A stretch of DNA of 64,000 nt from NCBI GenBank assembly GCA_015501585.1, contig JADNRY010000109.1, positions 124,001 to 188,000 of the forward strand, written 5' to 3'. The notes beneath the pieces were generated by a model. It did no database searches. It saw only the letters and a list, made by a program, of their open reading frames with translations, and was not told the origin of the DNA. A program made the translations under genes and the position numbers. Shown piece by piece: positions 21,098 through 33,431 of the stretch; positions within the stretch are counted from its first letter, which is position 1; each line of letters begins with the position of its first letter. The stretch is from Rhodocollybia butyracea. Its lineage: Eukaryota > Basidiomycota > Agaricomycetes > Agaricales > Omphalotaceae.

Positions 21098-23381
21098 ATG
21101 TCTTCAACGCAATTTTCTACTGAAATCCAAACTACAATCAGCCCGCACAGCCAAGAGCCCTACACTACCCGGATATATCCCTCTATCACTGAACTAGACG
21201 CTACAATCGCAAAGGTTGCCGCGGCACAGAAGCAATGGGCAAAAGTATCGTTAGATCAGAGAATCCAGATTGCTACCAAGTTTGTTGTAGGTCTCGAATC
21301 ACAATCAACCAGAAGAAACAGTACATAACGACTCTTTGCCAGGAAATCTTTACTTCTCTCGCTTCCTCGCCCTCGTCGCCTCTGTTTACCGAGCTGACGA
21401 TGCAAATGGGCCGACCGATCGCCCAGACGAAATCAGAAATCAACGGTTTTCTAGGTGATTCGTCTTCGTCTAGTAGTTCACCTTCAGTTTCTCAGCTTAT
21501 CAGATCGCGCAAAGTACATGATCGCGATAGCCAAATCGTCGTTGCAAGATATACCCATCGTTGAGCAAGACACTGGGAAAGATAAACCGGGCTTCAAGAG
21601 ATTTATCAGGAGAACACCATTAGGCGTAGTATTGGTTATTGCGCCGTGGAAGTAAGTCTATCGATCCTTCTTTTCAACGATTCAAGGACAGCTAATACTC
21701 TTATCATTTTAGCTTCCCTTATCTAACCTCCATAAACTCTGTCCTCCCCGCACTCATCTCCGGAAACACTGTCCTCCTCAAGCCATCCCCACAAACGCCA
21801 CTGACTGCCGAACGATTTGCTGCTGCGCTTATCGAGGCTGGTGTGCCGGAAGATGTTATTCAAGTCGTGCATCTCACGCCGGAACTGACGCAGCACGCGG
21901 TTGAGGATAAGAGAGTGGATTTTGTTAGCTTTACGGGGAGTGTTGTCGGAGGCAAGAAGGTCGAGGAGGCAGCTGTTAGGGCGAATGGATTCAAGGGTGT
22001 TGCGTTGGAGGTAGGCGCGATATGCGATCTTCCAAGATCATTTTTCTAATACAGATATAGCTTGGAGGAAAGGACCCGGCGTACGTCCGCTCAGATGCGG
22101 ATTTGGACTATACGGCAGCGGAGCTGGTGGATGGTTCGTACCTGTCGTCTCTCTACATTCTACACACTTCTTTCTACCTCTTTCGCCGACTCGATCTACT
22201 TCTGCGCTGTCGTGTGCAGCTAGCCATTCGCCATGTGTATCCTGCCTTCACATCTTCCTTTTTCGCTTCGTTATTATCCAAACTAACATGATGTTCCTAT
22301 TTAGGTGCATTCTTCAACTCAGGACAAAGCTGCTGTGCTGTCGAGGTACTTTCGCTGCCTCAAATTCTTATCAAATCCTCACATACGATGACCACCAGCG
22401 TATATACGTCCACGAATCGATATATGAACCGTTCGTGGAAAAGTATGTCGATATCGTCAAGGTATACATACTACCACTCTGTTTACCCTCTCTTCCCTCC
22501 GAACTAAGTTTTTACCCATAATGCAGAAATACAAACTCGGCGACCCGACAGACACCAGCACGAATCTCGGTCCTGTCGTTTCGCTCGCCGCGGCGGAAAG
22601 GATCAGAAAACAGGTCGATGATGCGGTGAACAAGGGGGCGAAGCGTTTGATTAAGGAGGGCGAGTTCAAGGAAGAAAAAATGTGGGTGTTCCTTCGTTTA
22701 TTTGCTTTCTAGGCCAAAATGCTGATATGATCTTTCGTTTTTTTACAGCGGAACGACATACGTTGCGCCGCAAGTCTTGATAGATGTCGATCACTGTAAG
22801 TCCTTTCCAAATTTCCATTCCATTACGTATGCTTTCCCCATCTTAATACCCCCCGTCTCTAGCCATGGACCTCATGACGGAAGAAACCTTCGGGCCCGTC
22901 ATAGGCATCCAAAAAGTCTCTTCCGACGACGAAGCCATCAAGCTGATGAACGACTCTCCGTACGGGCTGACCGCATCCGTGTGGACTGCAGCGGAGCACA
23001 ACCCCGCGTCGGAAGCCGCGTTCATGAATATCGTTGACCAAGTTGAGACAGGAACTGTTTTCTTGAATAGGTGTGATTTCTTAGATCCTGCGCTTGCGTG
23101 GACGGGGGTGAAGGATTCGGGGAGAGGGATCAGTTTGTCCAAGTTTGGTGAGTGTTTTCGTTATTGAATTCATTAGAAGATTAGAAGTGGAGTGGTTAAT
23201 TGTTGCTGTTGGCCTCTGGTGGGTTTGTTGACGCTCGAGGCGTCAAGGTTGTTCCTGCTTGATTGGTCTCTTTGATGTTCGACGGACATGGACGTTATAC
23301 GATTATGCGATCCCTTTTCTTCTAGGCTACGACCAGCTCACGCGAGCGAAGAGCGTTCATATGAAGATCAAGACTGCGTGA
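21098..23381 (+). CDS. aldehyde dehydrogenase (NAD(P)-dependent, ALDH superfamily)
   Basis: Eleven exons: 21098-21286, 21343-21454, 21504-21651, 21713-22010, 22061-22133, 22305-22345, 22399-22461, 22527-22681, 22749-22795, 22863-23147, 23326-23381. They join in frame to 488 aa. The family oxidises aldehydes to acids with NAD(P)+. Visible motifs: VIAPWNFPYL (cofactor-binding start), LLKPSPQTP, FTGSVVGGK, the catalytic Glu in LELGGKDP (E249), the catalytic Cys in NSGQSCCA (C283), and EETFGPVIG near residue 380. No signal peptide, so probably cytosolic. I start at 21098 because the remnants begin at the same ATG; an in-frame ATG at 21053 would add 15 residues. The substrate cannot be read from sequence. 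The intron 5 donor (GTTCGT) is weak. Confidence 0.93.
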
Positions 23382-24125
23382 GGATGAGGAATTGGGGGAT
23401 GAATAACAACAATCTTGTATTCTATTTTGACAACCCTGTCATGTCGGTGACTGTGTAGCATCATAGCATGGACAGTTTCGGCTTTTACAATCATGACCAG
23501 TTCCTGTTGATTTTCACCAGCTTTCATTCCATAAGTGATCGAGGACAGACTCTCAGCACCTAACCCATAATGCCCTCAGTTTATCAAGTACAATCGGCAA
23601 TGCTGGACTTCGGGAATATGATGTACTTCGCGCCATCGGTCTGTCTCAAACTCGAGGTATATTACGATTTTCGCCTTGTTATTGCAACAAGTATAACTCG
23701 GCATCCGAAGGTGATGCTGGTATGACCTAGAGGTGATGCTTTTAGCCTGAGGAGGAAGGATCGCCCATAAACGAAGGTCATGGTTGGGGGCTTTCATTTC
23801 ACATACCTTATGCGAAGGCTCTAAGTATAACCTCAGTCATTGTTTTCCTACATAAATTTTCAATTTTCAATGTAAGCTGCCTGATCAGCGTGGACCCTTC
23901 CACCTTCCCACTGAACGCACTGGAAATGGAATTCGGCTTCCAACTCTCTCACAAGAAAGTGCTCCACAAATGCTGTTTGTAATTGGAAGCCACTATCTAG
24001 AGATATTGAATCCAGTTGAATCTCACACGAACTGATGATAATTGCTCTTCACCAACCTCATCCATTCACCAGTTCTTTTCAAAATCAAAAATACCAGTCA
24101 CTTTCACACCCATATCCAGCCCATA
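23382..24125. other. intergenic, nothing recognised
   Basis: This holds the ALDH 3' flank followed by AT-balanced sequence. There is a short minus-strand open frame (23576-23797) without a domain or a plausible start context, and no other gene is supported. Confidence 0.4.
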
Positions 24126-24205
24126 GCCCACCGCGAGGGTCGAACTCGCAGCCTTCAGATCCACTTGTAAAAGTCTGACGCTCTATCCGATTGAGCTAGG
24201 CGGGC
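24126..24205 (-). tRNA. tRNA-Lys (anticodon UUU), with a short intron
   Basis: The minus strand folds as a tRNA. The acceptor stem pairs GCCCGCC with GGTGGGC. The D arm is TAGCTCAATCGGATAGAGC. The anticodon arm is TCAGA-CTTTTA-intron-A-TCTGA with UUU at positions 34-36 and a roughly 7-nt intron (CAAGTGG) in the usual place after position 37. The T arm is TGCGAGTTCGACCCTCGCG, carrying the B box GTTCGACCC. At 80 nt including the intron it looks functional. CCA is not encoded, as expected in eukaryotes. Confidence 0.9.
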
Positions 24206-24314
24206 CTTATTTTTATCCCATACTTGAAGACCTTATACGTAGCGGGTGGGGAGTTATATTCATTTCTCACTCTTGGAACGACTGAAAGCATACTAGTAGT
24301 CTAGGTCAGCTGAG

Positions 24315-24415
24315 ACGGGAGGATCGGAAGCTCGAACTAAAGGACAACATGCTTTCTGCAAGTGTAATGTAACAGTCGGACGATTGAGCGAGCCGGGCGT
24401 TACTTACTTCGACAC
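24315..24415 (-). pseudogene. decayed tRNA-Lys copy
   Basis: The plus-strand sequence GCTCGAACT...CTTTCTGCAAGTGTAATGTAACAGTC...GATTGAGCGAGCCGGGCG aligns with the tRNA-Lys gene 190 bp to the left. The adjacent 5' flank is also similar (CGACACCCTACTTGGAAG against CCCATACTTGAAG). The acceptor and anticodon stems no longer pair. It appears to be an old tandem duplication of the tRNA with its flank. Confidence 0.4.
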
Positions 24416-26120
24416 CCTACTTGGAAGCTAGAGCTGAAGGGCAGCCTACTTCGCTGCAAATGTTATAGACATACTTTTTTGTTCGAAAGTGTCATTATAT
24501 GCAGTTCAATTTCTGGTCCAGCCTTCCCTATAATCTGACCAGCATCAGAAAAAGTGCATATATGCATTACCTCACGAGTGCCAGGCTAATACATGTGGTG
24601 ACTGCCTGAGTTTCGCCCTGAGCTCAGGTCGTGAGGATCCCGTAATTACGTGCTGTTTGGGTATTGGCACTTGTGCGTCGAGATACTAGACTCGGACCGG
24701 CCTTCCCTCTTGCGTAGCAACAGCCAGAAAGGAGAAATCATTAGAACCGGGTGCGTATTTGAGCAAATACTGTCACTAGTTGAAATCGGGAAAAAACAGC
24801 ACACGGAAGCCATACACATTATATAGTCCCAAAAAGAAGTAAAAATATTGATGTCAAGTCTCCAGTTCCTTTCGGATGCAGCTGACCTCCTCGCACTCCT
24901 TCTCCCCACACTACGGCGCGTTCTATAAACGGCGCGCGAAAAAGTCAGCGACAGTGTTCCTGCGCGTCAAGAGTAGCTGTGAAAAGATGAGCGAGGACAG
25001 GAGTAGTGGCTCAGGTGCATACCGCGTTCCACAAACACTACGCGAAAGCCATCCATCATGATACCTACTTCAGCTGGAAGATTATGTTGTACCTGGAGGT
25101 CAAGCTTGGTGTGCCTGAGTGAGTGCCAAGAAGTTATAGCAACATACCTTGATAAGCATGGCGCGGCCACTCTCTTGCTTCGTAGGTTTGTACTGATGGG
25201 CCTTGACAAGGTCTGCACAATGGCTAGCGAGTACTGTTGGTTCTATAACTTGAAGACTGACCCATTTTGACGCCTCGTCCCGGCCGACTTCGAAACTCAA
25301 TAGATTCCGGCCTTGGGGGAAGCAGGACCAATTTTCTAGAGTCGCGCTCAGCGACCGTAAACGGACGTCCAGAGCATGAAGGACATTTCTAGCTATTACA
25401 TGTAAAGCGCAGGAACGGTCAGCTTCGTTAGCCGACGTTTTGGCCTGATCCGAATGCTGCCGGACCCAAGACCCCAAGTACCCTTCACATGACCTGTGAC
25501 ACAGACGTCGGCCTTTGCCCAACCTTTGCCGTATGTTGGTGGAAAACCCAAGGCAAACCCCGAAGAGGGGAGTCAAGCGGTGAAGCCTGTATATGATACA
25601 TCGAGCCGTGCGCGTGAGCTTGTTGCCATCTGGGCCCAGATTGGGATTTGGATCCAAAGACCCAAAACTCAGCTGCCATGCCCCAACCCCGGTGAGCGCC
25701 TGTTAGCCTCAGACGCGTCGTGTCAAGCTTCCAAGTCGCGTCGTTTTCTGCAAGTTATATATGATTAATATACATGTAATAGGCTAGTAAACGGAACCAA
25801 TATCCCGACACGTTACAATGCCCTAATCCGACGTGAATATCCCCACAAGCAATTATTTGGGTTGAACGCTACTATTGCGTTAAGCTTCTCTGTTACATGA
25901 TCAACTGATTCTGAACCCTAGATAAGGAGGAGAAAGCCCAGGATAGCGCCAATAACAATGTTCATCGAGCTTTGGAAGCTCAGTCCGCTTAGTGACGTAG
26001 GAGGATTGGCCGAGATTACTTTTTTTCCTGACCGCTGAAATAGATTGGATCGAGGTGAGCACAAGAGTCGTCCTGAAGAGACTAGATTAGCATATCACAT
26101 AGGTACGGAGGAGGAACACA
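24416..26120. other. intergenic, no gene supported
   Basis: This is a long stretch between the tRNA and the LINE. Several open frames occur on both strands, the longest 185 codons on the minus strand at 25100-25657. None has a recognisable domain, conserved splice pattern, signal peptide or convincing start, and the frames overlap each other. It may contain old transposon debris. Confidence 0.35.
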
Positions 26121-26132
26121 AAGAGTCCAATG
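26121..26132. repeat. LINE target-site duplication, left copy
   Basis: AAGAGTCCAATG, identical to the sequence right after the poly(A) tail at 32373-32384. A perfect 12-bp duplication marks this as the 5' insertion boundary. Confidence 0.85.
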
Positions 26133-26318
26133 AGGGAGACTTCTTGATTCAATACCGCCACCTACACCGACTTTCTCACGGTTCGACTGAGCCAAAAAAG
26201 TGAGCGTCGGGCCTCGGTAGGCCTCTGTATTCGAATAAGAAGCAATAAAACAATTTCTTCATATCCCTAAAACCTAAAATTCGCCAATAGCGAAACGAGC
26301 CAGCAGCACAAGTCAGAA

Positions 26319-28027
26319 ATGGTTAACGGCTCACAATCACGGTCAGGTGCAGATGATGTACTCGACCTCGAGGCACGAGCAGTCGAAGAAAAACTCATGA
26401 GAGAGGGCGAAAACTTCTTCCAGGTGTTTCCAAAACGTATAGTGCAAATAGCACGCGAGCAGATAGCCCAGTCCACCACTGCACCCTTAAGGAAGAAAGC
26501 TTGGGAGAAAGTGGAGATCATGGGCATGCTCATGCAACAACAGATCTGGAAAAGCAGCGCAGAACACCTAACGAAAGAGTTGGCGAGAAAAATTGCTGCA
26601 CAAGTGGATGAGAAACTAGAACCAGTCACACAGGAGTTGAAGGCAACACGCGAGGCTTTAGGGGTAGCAGTCAAAAAGGTAGAAGGGTTAACAAAAGGAA
26701 CAGAAGATGGCGAAGATGGCGAAATTACTGGCACTGCTTTTCCGCATCTACAGCAATCATATGCTCGGGTTTTGCAAGCCGGAAGTCTTGCCAAGGCAAC
26801 GGCTGAGACGCTGCAACGCCCCAGCATGCTGCTGCCATACATGCAGGAGAAATAGCAGACCGGCGATTCTTCATCAAATCCGAGTCACCTTCGGCTTGGA
26901 CAACACTTTCAGAATCAGTCATTGCCCAGAAAGCCAACCTAGCTTTTGAAAGCATGTTGAAGGAAGAGGGCGAGGATGCAGACACAGTAAAGGTGGTTGC
27001 AGTCACCAAGCTCCGCAGTGGAGGAGCCTTCTGTGTAATGCGAAAGGCTGACGAGCTGGTATGGTTAGAGGACAAAAGCAGACGCGAATGGATTGCCAAA
27101 GCATGGGGTAGTGATGTGACTATTGAGCTCCCTCGACACGATGTGGTGGCTGAATTTGTCCCCTTATCGGTGACGTTGGAGTCTCCATTTACACTGGCAA
27201 GGATTGCAGAGGACAGCGGACTAGGTCCATGTGCCATTTCATCAGCGCGGTGGCTGCGCAAACCAGAGAGGCGAAGCCCTGGTCAAAAAATGGGTTTTGC
27301 GATCTTCTCATTTGACAGCAGACACAACGCGAATAAGGCGATACGGGAGGGACTCACAATTGAAAGTAAGTTCATCAATGCCCGACGAGATGAGAAGGAC
27401 CCCCAACGATGCATGAAATGCCAGCAGTATGGCCACATTGCTCGGGAGTGCGGCTCAACGCGGGACGTTTGCGGGCGCTGTGGCAAGGATCATCCCACCC
27501 AAACCTGCACAGCCAAAGCTGACATATTCTACTGTGCTGTCTGCAAAGCAAAAGGACACATTGCAGCTGACCGTGACTGCCCAACTCTTCTGCAGCAGAT
27601 CCAGAGGCGGGCGCAGCGAGACCCAACTCGCGGATATTGCTTCTATGTCACCGATGACCCTGAAACTTGGGTCCGGCGTGGCGACAAGACGGTGGAGAAC
27701 ATAAACCAGAACTGGAGATTAGAGGTACAAAAGGGGTATGACCAAAACTGGAAAACGGTACAGAGAGGTAAAGGTAAAGGTCGCTTAGCAAGAGGACAGC
27801 CAGGGAACGGCAGCGGAGTACAGTCTCAAGAGCCAGTACGCGGCCGTACACCGGCAAGGCAATCAGCTCCCACAGCCCCAAGACAGGGAACTCTCGATGC
27901 CTACATTTCGCGATCACAGTCCAGGGCGAGGCCCAGCCAGCCAAGTCAACCTAGGAGCAGAGGTGAGTGGGGGAACTCAAGCATGCCACCATGGAATAGA
28001 CAGGCGCTTCCTGGAGGCTCCCAATGA
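26319..28027 (+). pseudogene. LINE ORF1 (gag-like, zinc knuckles), frameshifted
   Basis: The first part (26319 to about 26815) encodes a charged, coiled-coil-like N-terminus that ends early at 26855 in its own frame. From about 26815 another frame is open (QHAAAIHAGEIADRRFF...) and runs to the TGA at 28027, so one indel near 26800-26820 broke the ORF. The second part contains an RNA-binding-like region and cysteine motifs CMKCQQYGHIAREC, CGRCGKDHPTQTC and CAVCKAKGHIAADRDC, that is, three CCHC-type knuckles, then a basic, Gln/Arg/Gly-rich tail. It would bind LINE RNA as the ribonucleoprotein partner of ORF2. Confidence 0.85.
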
Positions 28028-31000
28028 ATAGGGGACCCCAGTCGCCACACACGCAAGACAGGATTACAGTGGCGCAGCTAAACACCAACAAATCCGACAC
28101 CTGCATGCATGACTACCTACACGGGAGTGCCACAAACGCAGACTTCCTGATGATACAGGAACCATACATTGACTTTTTAGGCAGAACACGAGCACTTCCA
28201 CATCTCCACCTAATTTATCCCTCGCAACACCGTGACCTATGGTCCACAATCCCAACCCGGTCCCTCATCATGGTCAATAAACGCCTCCCTACTAACGCCT
28301 GGACAGCTCTCAAAATCAACCACCAAGACATTTCTGCAGTCCAATTAGTTGGACAATTTGGAACTTTGCGCCTCTTTAATATCTATAACGACTGCGAGAA
28401 TAACAGCACAACGGCCGCTTTAGCTCAATGGCTACGCAGTCCTGCAGCACACAACATCCCAAAAACGCCACTACACATGGCTTGGTTTGGCGACTTCAAC
28501 CGACACCACCCCATGTGGGACGAGCCTCGGAATTCCCACCTCTTCACCACTCGAAACCTCGACGCAGCCCACCAGCTTATCACATTACTTGCGGTGCACT
28601 CTATGCGCATGGCCCTCCCAGAGTTTATACCAACCCTGCGTTCCTTTTCAACAGGCAACTACACCAGAGTTGATAACGTGTTCTGTACCAGTGACCTATT
28701 GGGTCATGTTGTACAGTGCAACACCAGCCCAGCCTCTCAGCCAGTTAAAACCGACCACTTTCCAATCCTGACAATTTTTGATTTACAGACAGGCGTTGCG
28801 GACCCACGGAAACGGAGGAACTGGAAAAGAGTCAATTGGGAGGAATTTAGGAAACGCCTCGATGAAAAAGTGAAGGAACTCGACGAACCTAAAGAAATAG
28901 AGCACACACAACAGTTTTGGTCCAAACTCGAGGAGATAGATGGCGTAATTGGAGAGGTCGTGGAAGAGCGGGTCCCACTGTTCAGCCGGCACCCACAACA
29001 ACGTCGGTGGTGGAATACAAACCTCGCAAACATGCGGCGGACCCGGAACAACCTGGGCAACAAATCATATAGGAAACGACTCAATCCTGAACACCCGGTC
29101 CATGAAGAATATCGCCGCATACGCCAAACATTTTCTGCGGAGGTAAAGCGAGCAAAGACAGAGAAGTGGATTGAATACTTGGAACAAGCTACGTCAAGCA
29201 CAATGTGGGACGTTGGTAAGTTAGTGGAAGCGGGGCCTACGGATGGAGGGCATTCCCGGATCCCAGATCTAGTCACCCGAGATTCTAGCGGAACAGAGAG
29301 ACGCGTCAGCGACAATAACAAAAAAGCGGAAGTTTTCAGGACAGCGTTCTTTCCTCCACCACCTACAACTTCGAATGTGCCACCCAATCCAACTTATCCA
29401 CCTCCAGCTTGGCAGTTTCAACTCCCAACCAACCGACTAATCATCAAGCGCATACGGCGCATGAAGAATGGAAAAGCTACCCGCATCGGCACCTTTCCAA
29501 ACGACCTATTCAAGGCCTGTATCGACATCCTTGTCCCATACCTCGGCCCAATATACCGGGCCACATCCTCCCTCCACATTTATCCAGAGGACTGGTCCAC
29601 AACAGAGACCATTGTCTTGAGGAAACCAGGCAAGCCGGATTATCGCCAACCTGGGGCCCATCGTCCAATTACTCTCTCGCATCACCACGGCCGCAACACT
29701 AACAGTTGCACGGTTGACGAGATATCATGCGAGGCTGAAATGCGGAACTTACTGCCAGGAATGCAGTTCGGAGCGAGACCCGGACGGTCAACCACAGACT
29801 CAATTCATCTAATGGTCGATCGAATCAAGCAACTCTGGCGAGAAGGGTACGTAGTTTCTGCTTTGTTCATGGATGTGAAGGGGGCCTTTCCAAGCGTTGA
29901 CCTTGATATGCTCTACCATGAGCTTCGAATGATGGGAGTACCAGTGGAGCTTGTCGAATGGTTGAAGCGACGATATGCTAAGCGCAAAACACGGATAAGT
30001 TTTGACGACTTTGTATCAGATATATTCAACGTACAGGGAGGCGAAGACCAAGGAGATCCATTCTCAGGGTTGGGTTATGTCCTTTACGCGGCTGGGCTAC
30101 TCCGATTATTCAGGAAAGAAAACAGTGAAGAGGGCTTCGGCTTCATGGACGACGTGGCAGCACTGAAATGGGCCAGAACTGTGGAAGACGCACACGATCA
30201 GCTACAGGATCTAATGCACCGTCAAGACGGGATACTCCAGTGGGCACAATCCCATAACTGCTCATTTGGCGTCGACAAATTCCAACTCACCGACTTTACC
30301 CGACGCAGGCGACCCACTCCTGACCCCAAGACCAAACAGAAAACAAGCGTACTAACAGGACCGGGCGTACAGGTAGCAGGCGAGCTGGTGAAGCCAAAGA
30401 ACGCTTCAAGGTTCTTGGGAGCCCTGATGGACAGCGGCTTGAGATGGAAGGAACACCACGCCCTGATGATCAAGAGAGGAACGGAATGGTTAGTACAATT
30501 TCGCCGATTAGCGAAAAGCAAAGGAGGCATGATAGCAAGCCACATACGCCAGCTTTACAAAGCTAAGGCCCTACCGCGAATGCTCTATGCAGCAGACATT
30601 GTGCTAGTCCCTCAGACTCGGAGAAGAGGCAGACAACTAGCTGTGACACGACGTCTTATTTCCATCCAACGCCAAGCGGCGCAACTGATTACAGGAGCAA
30701 TGTCTACAACAGCTACTGACATTTTAGATATCCATGCGGCCCTACTGCCAATGCCGTTAGAGATCGAACGACAGCGACAACGGGCAGCGACAAGACTCAC
30801 CACACTTCCCGACTCTCATCCCCTTGCCAAGCGAGTAGAGAATGCAGCCCGTTACTCCAAACGGACCCGGCATTTCTCTCCCCTTCATGACCTAATGGGA
30901 TCCTACGGGTTGAAACCAAAGGTAATGGAGAAACGGAAGGCTGTCCGATACGAGGCAAACTGGGATCCTGGGCTAATTGTTCACATTTGCGAAGATGAAA

Positions 31001-31991
31001 ACGAGGCACTGAAGATGGTGGATGAGGACAGAGCAGATGTACAAGTCTTTACAGACGGTTCAGGATACAAAAACCATGTCGGGGCATCTGCCGTGCTTTT
31101 CAGAGAAGGCGAAGAGATAGCGGCCGTGAGATACAGGCTGGGGCACGAAGACGATCACGAAGTATACGAAGGAGAGCTGATTGGATGGTCATGGGATTGC
31201 ACTTGGCGTCACGGGAACAAGCTATTCGGGAGCTGTCAATATGGGCCGATAATACCGCCGCGATCACGGCGGCTGATACGTCCTCCACCAATTCTTCCCA
31301 CTACATCCTTGACATCTTCCACTCTTTACTCACTCGCCTACGCGCCATCTTTCCGGATATTCGCATAAAGATCTCCTGGGTTCCGAGCCATAAAGGTGTA
31401 GAAGGAAACGAGAGAGCAGATCAGGAGGCGAAAAGAGCAGCAGCTGGCAGATCCAGCAATAGAAGGCTATTACCGGAGGAACTACATCGTCGATTACCCC
31501 GCAGTCGCACCGCCGCTGTCCGCGTCTACCGCCGCAAGGTCGAGAAACAACACGACGATTTGTGGAAGAAGTCCCCCCGTTATACAAAATTCAAGGAAAT
31601 TGACCCAGCGCCAGCCACGAAAGCCAGCCGGAACTACTGGAAGCTATCTCGCCATCTACCTCGGAAACTTCTCACCATCCTCACTCAACTTCGTACCGGG
31701 CATATCCCTCTGCAGAAACATCTCCACCGCATAAAACGAGCAGACTCACCTACATGTCCATGTTGCCGCCGGCACCCCGAAACGGTATTCCACTATATCT
31801 TCCAGTGCTCAGCGCATCGCGAGGCAAGGCACCGCCTACGACAGATTGTCAGCAGGAAGCACTGGAATATGCGCTCTCTCCTCACATCACCCAAACTCTT
31901 ACGGCATCTTTTTCTATATGTTGACGAAACCAAGCGCTTCCACCACATCCTCGGGGACCTACCGGAGTTGCCAGAAGAGGAAGACGGGTAG
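28024..31991 (+). pseudogene. LINE ORF2: endonuclease, reverse transcriptase, RNase H; frameshifted
   Basis: The ATG overlaps the ORF1 stop (ATGA), suggesting coupled translation. N-terminal endonuclease motifs: MIQEPYID, AWFGDFNRHHPMWD and KTDHFPI. RT motifs: MDVKGAFPSVD, GGEDQGDPFS and GFMDDVA (FMDD at the catalytic site). In the sequence between HRPIT and MRNLLPGMQFGARPGRSTTD the expected residues lie in another frame for about 55 nt, pointing to a compensating indel pair near 29680 and 29735. RNase H begins VFTDGSGYKNHVGAS; after YEGELIG a one-base loss near 31184 shifts the frame, and ADNTAAI plus WVPSHKGVEGNERAD follow in the 31185-31991 frame. The C-terminal finger is CPCCRRHPETVFHYIFQC. 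Confidence 0.9.
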
Positions 31992-32372
31992 TTTCTCGTT
32001 TCCTCTGTCTCATTTACCTTTCACTCAGTCTCTGCTCTATCTATCTTCTTTCCTGTTCTCTCTCACTATCATCTCTTTCACATCTCTTTCACATCTATCT
32101 CTCTCATCTCTCATCTTTTCTCTTATATACATTACCTACCTTACATTACCCATCCACCACAACGCACGGACATTGACACACCGCTGACCAGTGCGTAATC
32201 TGGCAGGGAGCACGCTCTCGCCCTGTTCCTTCGGGAACTTACTGTTGCAGACAGAGCCATTCACCTTGACAGTACAAATTCTCTCACTGTAGTACCTACT
32301 GTACGCATACTCGCTACCATACGCTATCGCGCAGATGCGAATAAATATGATTGAAAAAAAAAAAAAAAAAAA

Positions 32373-32384
32373 AAGAGTCCAATG
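32373..32384. repeat. LINE target-site duplication, right copy
   Basis: AAGAGTCCAATG directly after the poly(A) tail; pairs with 26121-26132. Confidence 0.85.
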
Positions 32385-32620
32385 GTCCATTAAAAGTATT
32401 TGAAGGAATACTGTACATTAGAATATAAAAAAACGGTTATCACTTGTAGTTAGTAGGTCATGTAGTAGGTGCTAGTCTGGGGTGGATCTCACCATCCACT
32501 CGTGCCAGCGCCATTGTTGTTAGTAGGGAAGCCAGCGCTGAGTCCTGGGATGCACAGGGATTCAATGTTAGAGTTACAATCTTTCTTGTTGTTGACCATG
32601 GAGTCAAAGGTGATGGAGTC

Positions 32621-33431
32621 TTAGGGAGGCCTTGCATTAGGAGTAGCTTTCATACCAGATAGTACAGCTGGGCATCGGCTGTCGATGTGCCAAATGAAGT
32701 AGGCCGAGTTGGCAAAGTTTCTGAAGCGGAGAACAATGTGGGCGGGGTTGGTTCCTGAAACCCAATATGCCGCATAGAGCATCCCAAGGTGGATGTTGCT
32801 GCCTATTGATGCGAAGATCATCTTGGTGGTGTTTCCAGGAGTCTCTGAGGGTTGCAGACCTTTGAACAGAACATCAGTGGTGTCGGCAGTGAGGTTAGGT
32901 CTTTGGTGATGGGGTAGGTAGGCTCAGGGAGTCTGCGCTTCTCCGAGGTACTAGCGATCCCCTGCGCAGATGCAGGGAAAGGGTTAGGTTGAACATGCTC
33001 AGAGCCTCGAGCCGTCGAGCCGGAGCAGGCCAGTTGCCCAACGTTCCCATAGAGTTGGGAGTCACGGATGTATTACTGTTATTGGTGGTAGCAGGGGCAA
33101 TTTGGTCAGGAAGGCTAATGATGTAGTCCCGTAGCTCACTTAAGCCCACTTGGAGGGAAGAGATATTGGTTTGGATGGATGTTCGGACATCCATGAGCCT
33201 ACCGCTGAGGGTGTTATAGACATCCCTAAATTCTTCATTCTCTGCCTGGGAAACAGGAGAAGGAGAAGGTGTCACACCGGGGAGGGTTGTCTGCGAGTCC
33301 TGAAGGATTCTCATGATTTGAGGGTCGACGTTGTCAGTGATGTGTCCGATGATGTTGGTCACGTCTATGATACAGGTGTCCACGGTGGAGGTCGCTACTC
33401 GGCGGTAGAGATATAGTGTCATATTGAACAT
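32621..33431 (-). pseudogene. uncharacterised protein, probably decayed
   Basis: A 178-codon frame (33431-32895) carries a Ser/Thr/Pro-rich and a short helical region (SSLQVGLSELRDYIISLP). Shortly after, a second frame (about 32880-32621) encodes FKGLQPSETPGNTTKMIFAS and LHLGMLYAAYWVSG-like sequence. The alternative frame through 33000-32890 (QGIASTSEKRRLPEPTYPIT) would connect the two if two frameshifts or an unrecognised intron are allowed. I do not recognise the family, and the broken frame makes an intact product doubtful. Confidence 0.35.

Larger units (their letters stand above)
1..23381. repeat. array of six diverged gene + ALDH duplicons
   Basis: Six units, each with the same order: segment A, a secreted-family gene on the minus strand, a shared intergenic promoter region, and an ALDH copy on the plus strand. 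In most units an unidentified segment (Q/R) follows the ALDH. Gene starts are at 2699, 5178, 8311, 10289, 16775 and 20327. The paired ALDH starts are near 3085, 5540, 8740, 14000, 17484 and 21098. The fourth pair is separated by about 3.7 kb because of a TIR element at 10887-12290 plus roughly 1 kb of extra sequence. The units differ by many substitutions and indels, so the duplications are not recent. The last unit holds the only intact ALDH and borders single-copy sequence. Confidence 0.85.
26133..32372 (+). mobile_element. Tad1-like LINE retrotransposon, near full length, disabled
   Basis: A 6.2-kb non-LTR element with the layout 5' UTR (26133-26318), ORF1 (to 28027), ORF2 (28024-31991), a CT-rich 3' UTR, and a poly(A) tail of about 20 A (32354-32372). 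It lies between perfect 12-bp target-site duplications. ORF1 has CCHC zinc knuckles; ORF2 has APE-type endonuclease, reverse transcriptase, RNase H and a C-terminal CCHC-like finger, the arrangement of fungal Tad elements. The perfect duplication implies a fairly recent insertion, but frameshifts in ORF1, the RT region and RNase H should block autonomous movement. The clade is inferred from architecture. Confidence 0.92.

Noticed and set aside
25100..25657. A 185-codon minus-strand open frame
   Set aside because: No domain, no homologous signal, composition and overlaps typical of a chance frame; no promoter or splice context.
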